Counted from the stretch's first letter, positions 32,394 through 47,300 are shown. The stretch is 64,000 bases of DNA from Xiphophorus maculatus (GCF_002775205.1 NC_036450.1:17007479-17071478); one strand, 5' to 3'. A program made the numbers and translations. The notes: generated by a model from the sequence alone, not told the origin.

Positions 32394-35300
32394 CTATTTT
32401 TTGTTTTTCTTTAGGAAGGAAGGTGTGCGGAACTTCTTTTTCTTTTTGGAGGGGGATTTGCTGGGAGACTCCTCTCCTTCCTGGTCCCCAGCGTCAGCGG
32501 CCTCCTCCCCATCAGCTGCCTCTGTGGTGGCAGCTGCTGGGGTGGAGTCTTCGACGGGCAGAGCCGGAGCCTCGGAGGGATCATCAGGGGTTAAATCTGG
32601 AAGGGTCTGTCTCAGGGTGGCTGCATCACTCTCATCCTTAAAGGTTTGTTCAGGCAATGACTCTGATGGGGGGGGAAAGGGAGAGAGTTACAGAACGCTA
32701 AAAACAAACTGATGGTTATGCGACAGTAAAGTATCAGCAAGTCACTTCCTGGTTAAACGGTGAAATCCATACAATTTGCTACATGAAAAGGACCAACTCC
32801 ATAAAGAAACTAGCGGTTTGAGTCTAAATAAAAGTCGCTCACTCCCACAAGTGACATTCTATCGAAAACCATAAGAGTGTAGGATAAACACACACTATAA
32901 TAACTCACTTCACAGTCAGTCTACCTCAAAACAAAGTCAAGAACGCTCCATTAAAATCATAAATATATTACAAAGATCTCCTTCAGAAGTGCCAATAAGC
33001 AACATAACAGACTAAACAATCGCCAGTATTTCTTCTTTCTGACGTTAAAGCTTGTGCACATATTTCTTGTTTGTTTTACCTTCACTTAAACAGGGAAATC
33101 TTAATGACTGCAGTTCTCTTGTTCATTTGTACCCTGTGTACAAACAGAATAAAGTGGAAAAAGAACAAAACAAGCACTGGTGAAAGTCCAAAGACTTAAC
33201 AATGTTTCAATATTTAAAAAATAAAATAAAAACAACAACACGCACAAGTCAACTCTGGAGCCATTCTCATTAATGGCTCATTAGTCATTCAAGTAGTCAT
33301 GAATTATAAAATCACAAAAGACTGTATGTAGGTTACGCATTAAAAGCGCCAGGAGTTAAGAATTTGAGTTCACCATTTTTTTTTTTTTTTTTTGTCGTCT
33401 GTTTTTTAAACTCAACCAATCTGTTGGAGTGCAGAAGTTCTCAGGAAAATATACATGATAAACTAGCACCAAGTGATATTTTTTATATATATTTAAAGAT
33501 GTACTTCTGCAGCCGATAGGTGTAAAACTTTACAAGTATCTAGTTTGTGCAACAGTCTGACAAAAATACGATGACATGAGATTTTAGCACCGTTTTCCTG
33601 AGGGTGGGGAGGAATAAAGAATATCTGTCTTTTGTCTCCAATGAAAGCTTCATGAATCACAAACTTTAAGTAGTGTAGAGTATTGGTAGTTTTTATGAAT
33701 CCAAGTTGGCTCTCATGCCAAAAAAGCAATGTAATATTTGTAATTATATTACAAGCATTATAATTAACATGAACTTAGTTTTTATCTGGCCTGACTAACA
33801 GACTTTATTTTCTACACTGCATAAACATTTCTTTATTTCGTAATTTAGTTTGTTTGTGTAATTAGTTCCATTTTGTCTGAACTTAATGCGTAATGTTATG
33901 CCGAGTTTGATGAAGTACAATTTGAATTTCATTTTTTTAAACAATTTTCTATATTTGAATAAACATTTAAGAGGAGATTTGACAAGACGGAATCAGGGAA
34001 ACGTCATATTTTAAGGCATTTCACTGTTCTTCAACTGCAATATACTTTTTTTTCAAATCAAATTCAATGAGACTTAATTTTGAATAGCTGATGTCACTAC
34101 TGACTAAAATATTTTTTTCCATACTGAGCAGCCCAATTTGTAGATGAGATTGTCTGTATGCAAGAACTTATATATAAATAAAAGGCCTATAAAGCTCTAT
34201 TTTTGAAGAAGTGTAGTCTAAACCATGAAAAGCAATTTTTCTGTCAATCCATCCATAACCCCATTCAAAAATACTTCAGACAGACATCTGTTGCATCCAG
34301 ATGGTCAGCTTGAAAACAACAAACAGCATCCACAACAGTCCCAAAAGCTGCCAGACAACAGCAACGACATTATTCTTTTTTAGTATAGCCCATGCAAAAG
34401 AGAGAGACCAGTATGAAACAGGACCATAGAGAGCTTTTAGCAGCATCTTCATTCAACAACTCGAGTCAGTCAGAACAGCGATAAGATCAAACACCACAGA
34501 CAGACAGACACTGGAGACCAATGAGCAAACAGCCAGCCTTCAACAACCAGGTTTCAAGCTAAACCGACAGCAGCCAGTTTGGTTGGAAAGCTTCACTCAA
34601 AGCACTGCTGTACCTGGTAAAGGACACGCCTGCAGGACAGACAACATTTCAACACATTTTAAACCACTGAAAGATTGTTTTTAATGAGACAGAAATATAC
34701 ATTTAAAGAATGTGCTTATGTGCAAGAAAGGTTGGTTAATTTCACAGTGAGTAGTTGTCAGGAGGAAAAGAGGTTATCTAACACAAAAGAGTGAGCTGGC
34801 TGTGAGGTTTACTTCACGAGTGTCGCTCCACAATACCAATTTAAAAGATGTAAGGAAAAAATACGCATTTTTTTTTTTGCTGTGGTGACATACTTTTTCT
34901 AAATACTAATAAAACATAAACAGGAAGACATAGGAAGAGAGAGGAGCTCTGAAATAACCCCCACCAAGCCCAAATTAGAAATTCAGAGGAGAAAGAATAG
35001 TCACAAACCCCAACAAACAGGTTAGTTTGGACAAAGAACCAAGTCTGCTACTGAAGCCATGCAAAGAAAAACAGGGTAAATGAGCAAACATAAACGTGGA
35101 GAGGTGAACAATAACTAGGAGGGTGGCGAGGAGGTGGAACAGTACATACTTACTATGGCAACAGGTACTCTTTTGTATTTCCATCTCCTGATTGTAAACG
35201 CAGCCACAAAGAAGAAAAAGCACAAGTAGAAACAAATGTCTATGCAGATCAAACCACAAGCAACATGGTAAATAAAATAAAATAAAAAAAACTAAAAAAA

Positions 35301-38300
35301 TTGGAGAAAATAACTGAAGATCGAAAAGAACAAAAGAAAAGGGGGGACCACTTTTGGAAGACCCCAAAACAGATGGAGAATGGCAGTGAGAGGAGAGACT
35401 GTACAGAGACGTTAAAACATTTCTGTATCAGATTACACCAGTAATCAAAAGCTGTATAATAAAGAGACAAATTAAGTTTTATTTTTACAGCCAGTTCCAG
35501 TATCATCACTGATGATGCTGATAAAGGTGTAATCCAACAGTAATAAAGACCAAGAGGGATAACAATAATCAAGCAGTAAAATTCCTGTTTGAAATATTCC
35601 CCGCTGCTTTTCTCAGCAGGGAATATTGCTGAGAATAATTTGCAAATGTGCAAATTCTTATGCACATTTGCATAAAAATTTTATTGAGAAAAATCAACTC
35701 CTCTTGGGCTTTTATTAAAGAAACACAAACCTTGTAGTAGTAGTATTAAAGAGCACAACAGACCCAAAGAGAGAAGGGGCAGGTGCAGAGACAGGAGCCT
35801 CTACAATCCATTCGTAAGTCCTGAACACCAGAGCTGAGAGAAACAAACCCCATGCCAAACCAAGCGACTTTGTTAACGCCGTCAGGCTAACATACCTTCT
35901 TCTGCTCTGACAGGAGTACTCGGTGGTGTGGATGTGGGTTTTGGGTCTTTGTCATCCTCCTCAGCCTCTACTTGTTGCTCTGGATCTGAAAGAAACATCC
36001 CCAATAAGAAGCCACTCAGAGCATTTACAGTTCTAGTCACATTTGTTGGCAGCCCTGACAAAGGTGTGTAAAATAAGCTCATCTTTTATTGCAACAGAGT
36101 GAGTGGTTTTGGGTCTTTCTGTTGATCATATGCTTACTGAAAGATCATACAAGCAGCACTTTTTTGGGTATCTACTACAGAGAACTCCAACAAGGTTCTT
36201 CTTAAAATAGCAAGATCGTATCATTTTGGTAAAAATAATAAAAACGATGGCTTATTTTTTCACCTCACTGAAGAAATGTACCGTTACATTTTTCTTAAAC
36301 TGTCATTGTGACATTATTTTACTACAACACAATCTTAAGCCATTTCACACATCCTTACCACTTGCTGCCATTAAATGTGGCTTGAACTGTAAGAACAAAA
36401 CTTTAAAGAGAATTCAATTCTTTTAATTTATAAATGCCAAAAAAACATTGTCAATCAGCTTGTTTCAATACAAAAGAGGGAGGACAACATAAGGACTCAA
36501 AAACCAGGAGAAAGACAAAAACAAAAAACACACAAATAAATAACAGCAAAATATTTCAAACATTCCCTACAAAAGCAGAACTAAAACTCCAAAACCAGGT
36601 TCAAAAGATTATGTTATGGAAATAAGAAGGGACATATGACAACATAAAAAAAAAAGACGTTGGCAGGAAGAAAAGGAGTCCATTTATTTTCGGAGTAGGT
36701 GGGTTTAACAAGTTTTCTCTGATGTCTAATAATCTGATTGGATGACCAAACTCAGGAACAGCTTCTTCACATTTCACTACAGAAGGACTTTTATTACACC
36801 AGGAGAGAGGAACTCCAAGCATCCTCTCTCCTCGGCTTCGTCCAATCAAACTGCAGAGAAGGATCAAATGTGCCAAAGCTTTGATGCCTTTTGTCAAGAC
36901 ATCAGAGATGGACATTCAGGGGAGTAAAAGGGACCCAAAACAACCAAGCAGAGCCTTCGGAGATGAAATGCGGGAAAGGAGAGAGCTTGCACACGATGAA
37001 ACAATAGCAGCAGCAGACTCCAATCCCTCAGAGAGAGGATAGGAAACAGCAGGCAGGAATTCCCAGATTCCCAGTGAGGTGGTAAGTAGTAAGACAAGCC
37101 CGGGATGAGCAGGGAAGGGAGAGGAAGGCCAGAGCTTTTTTGGGATGTCTCCGTTTCATCTGGTGTACCTGCGGCCCAACCTCCCTCTGCCGCTTCCACA
37201 TCCGGCGGGTTCTTGATGAGGGCTCGCACCACAGCGCTGTGGAACTCCTTGTGTGGGGAATCAGGAGTCGACAACACCTCGTCTCCTGCTGAAAGCTCAT
37301 CATCTGCTACTGTCGCTGCAGAATCGGCGCCGCTGCAATCAGCCTGGGGGGCAGGAGGCCCATCAGAAGAAGCTGGAGGCTGGGTTTCCTCCAAGCTGGA
37401 CGAATCAGTAGGATGAAGAGTAGTGGACAATGTGGTTTGACCCGATGGTACGGCTTCTGGCTCTGGTCTGGGTGCGTTGGAGATTGATCCTTTAATACTG
37501 TTCTTCTGTTGTTGCACTGTAAATCCATGTTTTTGCATGTTGGTGTGGAGAGATGACATAGTTTGGCCATTCTGAACAATGAGGTTGAACAAAGTAATTA
37601 TATTTTATTAAGCAAAGGTTAAAACTCTAGTTGAATAAAAGAAAAACGTACCCATTTGTAATATGCTTCTTTAGGACACCAGTCACATAAAGAAGTGTAA
37701 TTTGTGTCACTAAACGGCACACAGTGAGTTCCTTTAATCATATTTTCAAATTTATTCACACTCATTTGAGAAAAGAGTGAAACTCACAATCCCAACAATA
37801 TATACAGTTTTGGGCGGTGTCAAACATCACTAAATGGAGTTTATAGTGACAATGATAAATCTGAATTATTTCATGATACGAAATTTATCAGGATAAATAG
37901 GCCTGTCGCTATAAGCAATAAATCAATCACATGATGGATTAAAACAAACTAAAATTTGTATTTGTATAATTTATAGTTTCTCTTTCTACCAAAAACTGGA
38001 TGATAAAAGTCTTCAGTCTGGTACATTTGTCTCAATGAGCCCTTATTTTCAAAGGACAATTTTGTCTACAGAGCCTTCATAATTCCTTTTATTTGTCGTT
38101 TCTGTTGCAATGTTAATTTATTTTGAATGTTTAAAATGTCTTCCAGTTCCAGTGTCAAATGGTCATTAGAATTTAAAGTTTATTGAGTTTTGAGAAAATG
38201 TTCTTGCATTATTATGTTATTACCATTATTTTATTTGAAAATGGTCACACAGTAACAATATTATCGTTTATCGCAATGACGTCTGGTACAACTTATAGTC

Positions 38301-41300
38301 CAACAAAATTTGTTATCGTGACTGGACTAGCAATAAATGATGAGCTGTAAATGATAAGATGAATGCCCTGCAGTTTTAAAGGATTTAATTAAAGAGCATA
38401 AATCACGAGTGATTGCAGAAGTCACTGATTTGTAAGGAACTCATTATCTAAAACATAAAAGTTGTAGATAAGCTTTCATTTATATCAGAAAATAATTTTT
38501 CACAGTTAAAAAAAAAAGTTAACTATGGTTACAGAATTTTTTTTTGTTTCACTTGGAGATAACCATTCAAAAGATGTTAGTGTGGTCTGCCTCCCGTGGC
38601 ACATTTACCTTCACCTCCTTTCTGTTTCTGCTCCACTTCCCGGCGGTATTCTTCCAGCTCCTGGTCGGTTAGCTTATTGAAGGGGTTCGGACCAGTCTTG
38701 CTCACAATAACCTTGGGTTGGTACTCCTTCTCAATAATGGCCTTGGATGCGGTCACCAGCTCACCCTTCAAGACACACAAGTGAGAAAAAGAATTCGGCA
38801 TCAGAAGTTGGGGTCGTTCTGAGTACAGCTAGGGTATGTGAAGAAAACTGTCTGCAGAACCAGAAGGCTGGAAACAGAGTTTGAGAAGTGGCAGTCAGTA
38901 ACAATCAGCAGCTTCTGTGGCTAAAGTTAGCCTAAAGCTAGTTTCCAACATAAAGACACAATCGTACATATCAGTTCTTGTGCAAAAATCATGAGCTACA
39001 TCGACTGAAATGTAACTTTTGGTTTATAATGATGAGGATTTTTAGGACAAAAGAACTTGATTCTGAGGACTACAAGTCTAAGCGTCCCTAGTGGCAGCAA
39101 CAAGCACTGCTTTAAGCAACAGATGTAGACAATGAGACAGCATATTTCCCATACAACCATTTTGATTACTTGTCCAGAGTCCAAAACATTTCAGACTTCA
39201 ATACAGATATTCAATTTCTCACCAGAAAAAAAAGAAAGAAAAATCACAGAGAGAGCTTCAATAAAAAGAATGTTTTTAAAAAGGGTGTTAGGAAAGGAGT
39301 CACCCGTTGAGACTGAACAACTAATCAAAATGCTTTAGATGTGGGCATCCCCTGGACCAAATTTATGCTGAAATCAGTATCAAACTAAAAACCTTTTTTT
39401 GCATAAAGTTTAAAGTGGATTAGTAAACAGTCCAAACATTTAAGCTTCACTCAGTCAAGATACCTTGAGCTTCTCGAAGTAAGTTGTCATAATCAAAAGG
39501 GGGAAAAAAGGAGTGGTGATAGTCAAGGAAATTTGTATATGAAATTGAAAAGCTTGAGAATAACTTACAACTGCAAAAAATACAAAAATAAAATAGCTTT
39601 TTGCTCTGATTCAGCAGATTCCAGATCCATGCACCAATTTAGTGTCAATTCTCTTGATAATTATTTCTCAGAAGAGTCATTATAGAAAAATCGCTTCATG
39701 TGTTTTCAACCCAAACATGAACAAGATTTGCAAGCAAAAACTTAACTTTACACATTTTAATATTGTCTTTCGTTGTTATTTTTAAGCCAGAATACTTAAG
39801 CAATTCTTAAGGCATCCAACAAATTTTTGCCCCCCAGTGTAACTTTACTCCAGTACCAAATTTGGACCAAAGTTGCCCGGACTTGTGTATCCCACTACAG
39901 GGTCAAATAGATTTGTGATTGGAGCAGTAAGTACCTTTCTAATTGTTTTAGCAGGACTATAGGACCCCTCGGACACATCAAGGCCATCAATAGTGTCTGT
40001 ACAGTCAGACAGAGGGGCATCCTGCAATAGCAAACCATGTAAAGGGGGGGAGCACAATCGAGTACATCCAAATAAGCAGTCTGTCAAGCAGTCACACTCA
40101 CACAACAGGGGGAAAGAGTACAGCAACATCCCACAGAACATATTCTTAAGCAGAACAAAGAAAACATTTTAATCTTGAAGATTAAGCAGTTCTGCAGGAT
40201 TTTTCTTTAGCAAGTCAAAACGTTGCTCAATTTCTAGGGGGTCCTCATTTTAGCTAACAATATGTAAACTGACTTTGCACTGTTGCGTTTATAGATATAG
40301 TGCCTTGCAGAAGTATCCAAACCGCTTGAGCCATTTCACATGTTATGTTAATTTTTTATGTATTTTATCAGGAGTGTGTGGGATAAACCAACATAAAGTA
40401 GCTAATAATTGAACTGAAGTGAAAGGAAAAATAGATACAATGTTTTTATTTTTCTCAAAGTAAAAATCTGAACTGTGTAGTGGGTAGTCTTTTAAACCCA
40501 CTAAGGCCAATAGACAAAAATAAAATCTTATGCAACCTGTTGCCTTTGAAAGCATCCTAAATTATAAAGAGAGTCCACTGGAGTGCAAGTTAATCCCTTT
40601 CGAAATACATTTGTTTGAGAAGGCCTATAGGTTCACTACAGAACATTAGTGAACAAACTGTCAAAGACCACAGAACACAGGAAAAGGTCATGAATAAAGC
40701 TGTGGAAAACCTGCTAGATGCTGGAAAACACTCGAGACTGGGGCAGAGGGTCATCTCAAGTTAGGACAGCAGCACTAAACTGCATGGCTTATGTCAAAGT
40801 GTATGGCATTACAATGGCCTAGTCCAAACCAACAAACAATAGACTGCAGCAGGCAGGACTGGTTTTTTTTGGAGGGCGGGGGGTTTCTCCGCAGATCCTC
40901 CCCATCCAATCTAATGGAATTTGAGCGATTTTACAAAGAAGAATTAATATCAAACTCAGATGCTACCTTTTATGAATCACTTCCCTTCCACTTCATCATT
41001 GTTCACTTTGTTGTGTTGGTCTGTCAGATAAATTCCCAATAAAATACACCAAGACTTGTGGCTGTAACATTAAAAAATGTGCAAATTTGTAGGGCTACGA
41101 ATACCTTTTTGAAGCACCTGCACACCCAAGCATACTAAAACCACTTGAGGGAAGTACATGCACACAGGAACCATTGTAGAAAAATGGAGTCAAGTTATGA
41201 AAAGCAAGGCAGCAGAGAAAGTGGTAGCCATTATTATCATGCTTTTCAAACTGTCAACACAAGATGATGGCCAACGCTGGTTGGGGTATAGGAGACTATT

Positions 41301-44300
41301 GGTCATGCCTCATAAGATGTCACTACTATTGCACTGACTTGAACCTAAAAATCTAAAGACATAAAGAGGATAAAGTCCAATTCCCCTCCAGGAAAATGAA
41401 AAGGAAATGGCAAAAACATTCACAGCATCTTGAACCCGAGCCATGCAAACAGAACCAATGAGTCAAGTCTACATGTTATGAATTCTTTCCAAACCATGAG
41501 GGGAAAACCTTGCACATGCATAAGAAAAATAAAGAGAACTGTTGCTTAGTTACAACAGGACCTTTTGTTTAGTATATCAAAACTAGAAACTCTAAAGGTA
41601 GTAAATGTAGCTGTGATGCTCAAAAGACAGAACAATGTTGCTAAATAAATAAAATTGGGTATGAAAATGGACGCATTCTGAGCTGGCAGAAATATGGAAA
41701 CCAAATTATGTTTACCTTTCCCACACATTACTCACCTGCAAGAACGACAATCTCTGTGATCAAAGAATAATGTCATAATTATGAAGTCCCCCACATCCTA
41801 ACAACAACACAGAGGACTTTTTGTTGTCTAATTAGGAAATAATTTTAGTAATTAATATTAAAATATTGGAATTAACTGATTTTAAAGTTTTGTTCAATGC
41901 AGCTCAGTGTCCAGAACAACTTCATGCGCATTGTTCTGATATTGTTTTGATTCAGACATGCCTCCTGACCTGGATTGAGAGTATTGGAAAATTTGCTTTT
42001 AAGTTGTCTTAAAGGACAAGTGATTCAAACCATATTCATTAGCATCAAGTCCAGGTCAGGAAAGTTACAGCAGCGAAGCATGGAGGCGTTAACATCATAC
42101 ACTGACCTGGTTAAAGGTCCGTTCCACCACAGTGCCAGCACACAGAACCTGAGACTGGGGTCCTGCAGTCTTTATGTCCTGCAGGTTCTGCTCCCGGATC
42201 TAACAGTCAAACAAAAATACATTTTTTATATGGTTAGAGTGAAACATATCTTGTTGTAGAGTTTCAAATATTCAAATGAGGTGACATTTAACTACACAAA
42301 AACACTTCAATACCTTATTCCTCATTTCCAGGACTTCCTTTGGGTCGGTGTTCAGTGGGATAAACTGATTGGCTACTCCAGCCTGGCGAAGGCTTTCTTC
42401 TTTAGTCCACTGTAAACACGATGTAAAGTGTTAAACAGTTAAAACAGGGACACCGAATGGCAAGAAAAAATAAAATAAAACTAGCACAAAAATATATGTA
42501 GACATAACTCAATGCAGGCTTTACAAATCATGCAAAATAAAATAAAAAAAATCCACAAAGTTTGATGACTTACTTTTTAAAGTGAGTCAATGATGATGAA
42601 GGTTTAGGTAGGTTTTAACATGTTTTATTTTTATGATCCTAGAAAATCTAGGATATTTTTTGAGGATTACTGCATGCAAATAATTAGGCACAAGTGGGAA
42701 TCAGTTACCTACCCATCACATCAGCTGTTCTTAAATATCATCTTAATGACATTGTAAGAATTTTTGTTCTTTAGGCAGCATGAGGCAGAGCATTAAATAC
42801 ATTACTTTTGATTCAGGAGAGTATTTGGATATCTTATATTTTTCTTTCCTTATTTTAATATCTTCACGTATTATTGATTGAAAAGTATCTTGGCTACTGG
42901 AAACTCTAAGGAGAGACAGCAGGACATGCAACTTTTCATTTAAATTTGTGTTGGTTTTTTTCACCCATTGGGTAAATAGGTTTCATAACACTTTATGAAA
43001 TATTTACTAATGAAAGTAGTAGAGGTCACATATAATGGAATGCAGATAATGACAATACACATGGAGTTAAAATGCTTAGTTATTTCTTAGTTTTTCTAAC
43101 TGAAGCGTAGGCTTAATTCCAATCACAAAAACTAGCAATATCACTACTTTTTGAATTCTGAAATTGTACTAAAATTGTTTTTGTACTTTTTATGGCCACA
43201 ATAATATTTGTGGTAGTGTATTCATATTAACTTCTACAAAACAGGAACAAAATTAGCACCAAATGTTTTGAAATGCTCCAGACTGAAAAATATGTAAAGA
43301 TGTTTACATACAGGTATCGGACCAGAACCTACAAATCCTGGAATCTGAGTTTTAATCTCATATCTGAGCAAATAAGTCTTGTTCATTAATTTATGAAAGT
43401 AAGAACCTCTGAAAATAATAATAATAATAATAATGGGGCCGTGGTATACAAGTGATGCTTGTTTCAAGCCACCAGATTTATCGGCTTATATGGTGGGGTT
43501 TGCCTGTCTGCATTATTTCATTAATTCGACTAAGAAAATTTCTGCTCCTGAATCCACTTTATGAAAAAATTATAATACGATTTATCACTGTTGTTTTGTA
43601 ACAATGGAAGTCATTTGTCATCATCATTGATCTACCATTTAAACTAAAATCAAACAGAATTACACTGAAAATCAACTGAAGACAAATAACAGCATGGGTC
43701 AACAAGAAGAAAAAAAAAGGGCTGGGGCAGTGTGGGGAGATGTGAGGGCTGAGTGGCTGTGAGTGGTGGAGAGGTGAGAGGTGGCTGGGTGGCTGACTGA
43801 GACGATGAGGCTGGCTTACGAAGCGAGAGTGGCAGTGAGGGGTGAGCTGGCATCACCAAAGTCATTTTCCAGGCTGATACACAACAAGGACAACAGAGAT
43901 AAGAAAGAAACACACCCGAGAACACTCGGATATTTTGGGACAAATGGGAGCTACCATCACAACGCTAAAAACAAAGAACATCCTCTTTGCACAGGATGAA
44001 ATCTTTCACAACCCTGTGCTGAGTTTATCAAATTTGTGTAAACTTGGTAATGCTCAGAGTGATTAAAAGGGAAATTATTCATCCATTTCTAGCATTAAAC
44101 GGAATGAGCAGCAAATGAAGATATAACACCAACTTTCATGCCACCTAGTGAACTATTTTAACGTAAGCATGTAACTTGCAGTGGGGAGCAAAATCTCATG
44201 ACTTCATTCCTGTGTTTACTCCAAGTTCGGTTGCATGGTTGCCAAACCAGAAGAGGAGGGGGGGAGCTAGATGAGGAAAAGGTGCTGGATGGGTACAGCA

Positions 44301-47300
44301 GGGTTGGGTTGGTTGAGTATGAGATGAACATGTAAAGATGATATACTCACTGAGAAAGAGTCTCACAACATAACATTTCCTACTTTCCCAACAGGAGATA
44401 GTTGATTCAAAAAGTCAAGTCAGATTTTATTATGTCTTTTTTTTTTTTTTTTTTCTTAAAACAAATTTAATCATGCAGGCACTTAAGATTTTATAGAAGC
44501 CGCTTTTCAGAATAAAACTAAAACCAAAAATTAGACAAAAAAAAAATTAGAGGCAAAATAAACTAGGAGTAGCAAGAAAAAATGAATAAGCAGGTTGCAC
44601 GGAAGCTTTTTTATATCGCACCCCAACAAATACTGGAACCCCCGCTATAGATGTGTAAAAACACCTTCCTCTTATTGTAGAAGTACAATTTACACTGAAA
44701 AACCAACCTGTGACTAACTTGATCACCTGGAAAATTGATGCCAATCTTAAGATTTTTTAACAACTAAAAGTAGTGAGAATTAAACTAGAACTGTGAGTTT
44801 CTTTGCAACAAACACTTCAGGTACGTCTTGGTTGAAACAAAAGACAAATGGGGGAGAAAATGACTCATGGCAAGTATTAAGTGCCAAGTATGGTGGAAGA
44901 TCTGTGATGCTGTGGGAAGTTTTTATCTTGTGAAGGCCCCAAGACTGTTTTATAGTGTATTCAATCATGAACTTGTTGACCTTCTTGAATAGAGATCATG
45001 GAAAAATTTGAAATAGGCTCAGAACAATGCTCCAGAACATTTAGCCAAAGCAACACAGATATAGGCTGCCACACACAAGTCAATCTTTTTCTATGACTAT
45101 ATAGGTCTAGAGACCATAAACCTGTAGAAACCCTGTGAACTAAACTAAGTAGTGCACGAAAAAGGAACAGCAGCAGCTTTGGGCAATCTAGAGATTTCCT
45201 AAAAGATTGTCCCCCCCGTGTCTCTCTAGTATCCAAAATAAATAAACATTTATGGGTAAATTAAAAATAAATACTTCTGTGTGAGAACAGATGATTTTAT
45301 TTGAAGGCTCTTCATACATCTTTACCAGAGGTGCCAAAAGCTTTGTAAGGTGATAAAGCTACAACTTTCAGTTTCAATTCATATTTTTGTCACTATTCCA
45401 AAAAAAAAAAAATATTCTCAGAGGCATGCCCCTTTCCATTGGTTCCTTGAAAAATGGATTAAAGACTCATCTTTACAGCAAAGCGACGTGCGTCTTCAGC
45501 AAATCTAGATTCTCCTGATTTTAAATAATAGTTGGATTCATTTTTAAGAAACAGAAAAAGTCAGCATCAAGATGCAAAGAAAAAAAAAATTGTTGCCCTG
45601 AGGATGAGCGATTGTGTGGTGAGCAGCAACATCCCTGTCTTGCTGCATTCACCTGCCTACCTGAGGACTCATGCCACACCCCTGCTGCTCGCTCCTCTGG
45701 GAAAAACATCAACATGTACAATGCATTTCACAACAACACATGCTGTGGGGCATGCTCTGGGCAGCTGGCCCGGCATCGTGAAGCTTTCGGAGACCAGAAG
45801 GAAACAAAGAGTCAAGTGTGCAGTCTTAGAAAGGAGGTTTGGTAGGTGTACTTCACTTGCAGCAGAAACGAAACACAAAAGTCCAACAGTAATTAGACAC
45901 TGGTTTTTACAGAGGTAGATTGTGGGTCACCAGGTTTTTAATGAAAGTTTATGACATAATTAACCATCAATTGATATTCAAGCTTTACTTTTCCATTTTA
46001 GTCTCCCCACTCCCTCAGGATGCCGAACAGCTACCCAATGCTACCAAGAAGGTAGCTGTAAATTCTATACTATGAACAATAAGGTAGGCACAGACCAAGC
46101 AGTTGGTTATACAGCTTGGCACGCAGACACCGGACGAGAGAGACTGCAGCAAGGGTTTGACGTGATCGTGTGTTATGTTCGTCCACACCTTAGGCTTCGA
46201 CTTGGGGCTGGTGCCGTCGGGCCCGTCCTCGTAGGGCTCGTCAGGCCGGCTGCCGGCATTGACCCAGCGGGTCTTGTCGCGCTGGCCGCGCTGGAAGCTG
46301 TGTTTCAGCGGGGAGCGAGCGCCTGAGTCGCTGTCCTCCCCATAGGAGTAACCGCCGTGGGCGGAGGAAGCGAGCTCCGCATCACTGTACTTTTTACCTT
46401 TGTCTCGCAGAGCCGGGCAGCGGTAAGGATAGCCCGTCCTGTAGCCCTGGAGACATGGAGAAAACAGCAGGAGTTAGAAGTTGATCCTGTGAACATTTAT
46501 AAAAATATATATATACACAGACCCATTCAATAAGTTAGAATACTATATAAAAGTACATTTCAGTAACTCCATCACCACATAAAACACTTTAAATAGATTA
46601 GAGAGAGACCGATGTCTTAGCGAATTTATTTGTTCTAACAGTTAGCAGTTAATGAAAAAATATTAAAATTTTAATATTACATCACACCAACTAAAAATAT
46701 GTTTTCAAAAACATATTGCAAGTATTAAACATATATGCATGTGTTTAATACTTGCTTAAAAGTTATATTCAAAAGGTACTTTTAATCTGACAAAAGAGAC
46801 TCATTGGGACATACAGTATGTTCCAATTTATTGAATATGAATGCAGAATTTTTGAGAAATCAAAGTAAAATGTGATACTTCAAATATAAAAGGACGTAAA
46901 AAAAAAAAAAAAGAAAGAAAAAGTATGAAGTGCATCATTATCTAGAAGTGTTGATTTTTCCCCCCATATTTTACACAACAAAACTCAACCATTTTTTCCA
47001 GTATCCATTAGCATGACCTGCCTGTGCTAGCACAACAAATTTGTACCATTCCTGAATACCATTCAGGTATATAATAATATAAACACCAGGTTTGAGCAGT
47101 ATGCGCACATTGTTCTTACCAAATTGTCGAGCATTCTCATGAGAGCCTCAAACTCCTGCTCCCCGATTTGCCACTTGGGGTGTGTTGACGACCCGTCGCC
47201 TGCTGGCTCAGGGACACGTGGCCTTGATTTATACTTAGCAGGATCCAGCATTACCAGATTGTCGGGCCCTCCAGCGCTGGCCAGTGTTCGCACCTGAAAA

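Noticed and set aside
36894..37160. Extension of the add1 candidate exon past 37169 as a longer ORF
   Set aside because: The composition changes abruptly to Leu/Ser-rich, and a good donor at 37169 restores phase with the next adducin exon.
45532..45918. 128-codon + strand frame in add1 intron 9
   Set aside because: No domain, no promoter or splice signals fitting a gene, and overlapping frames in other registers are equally open.
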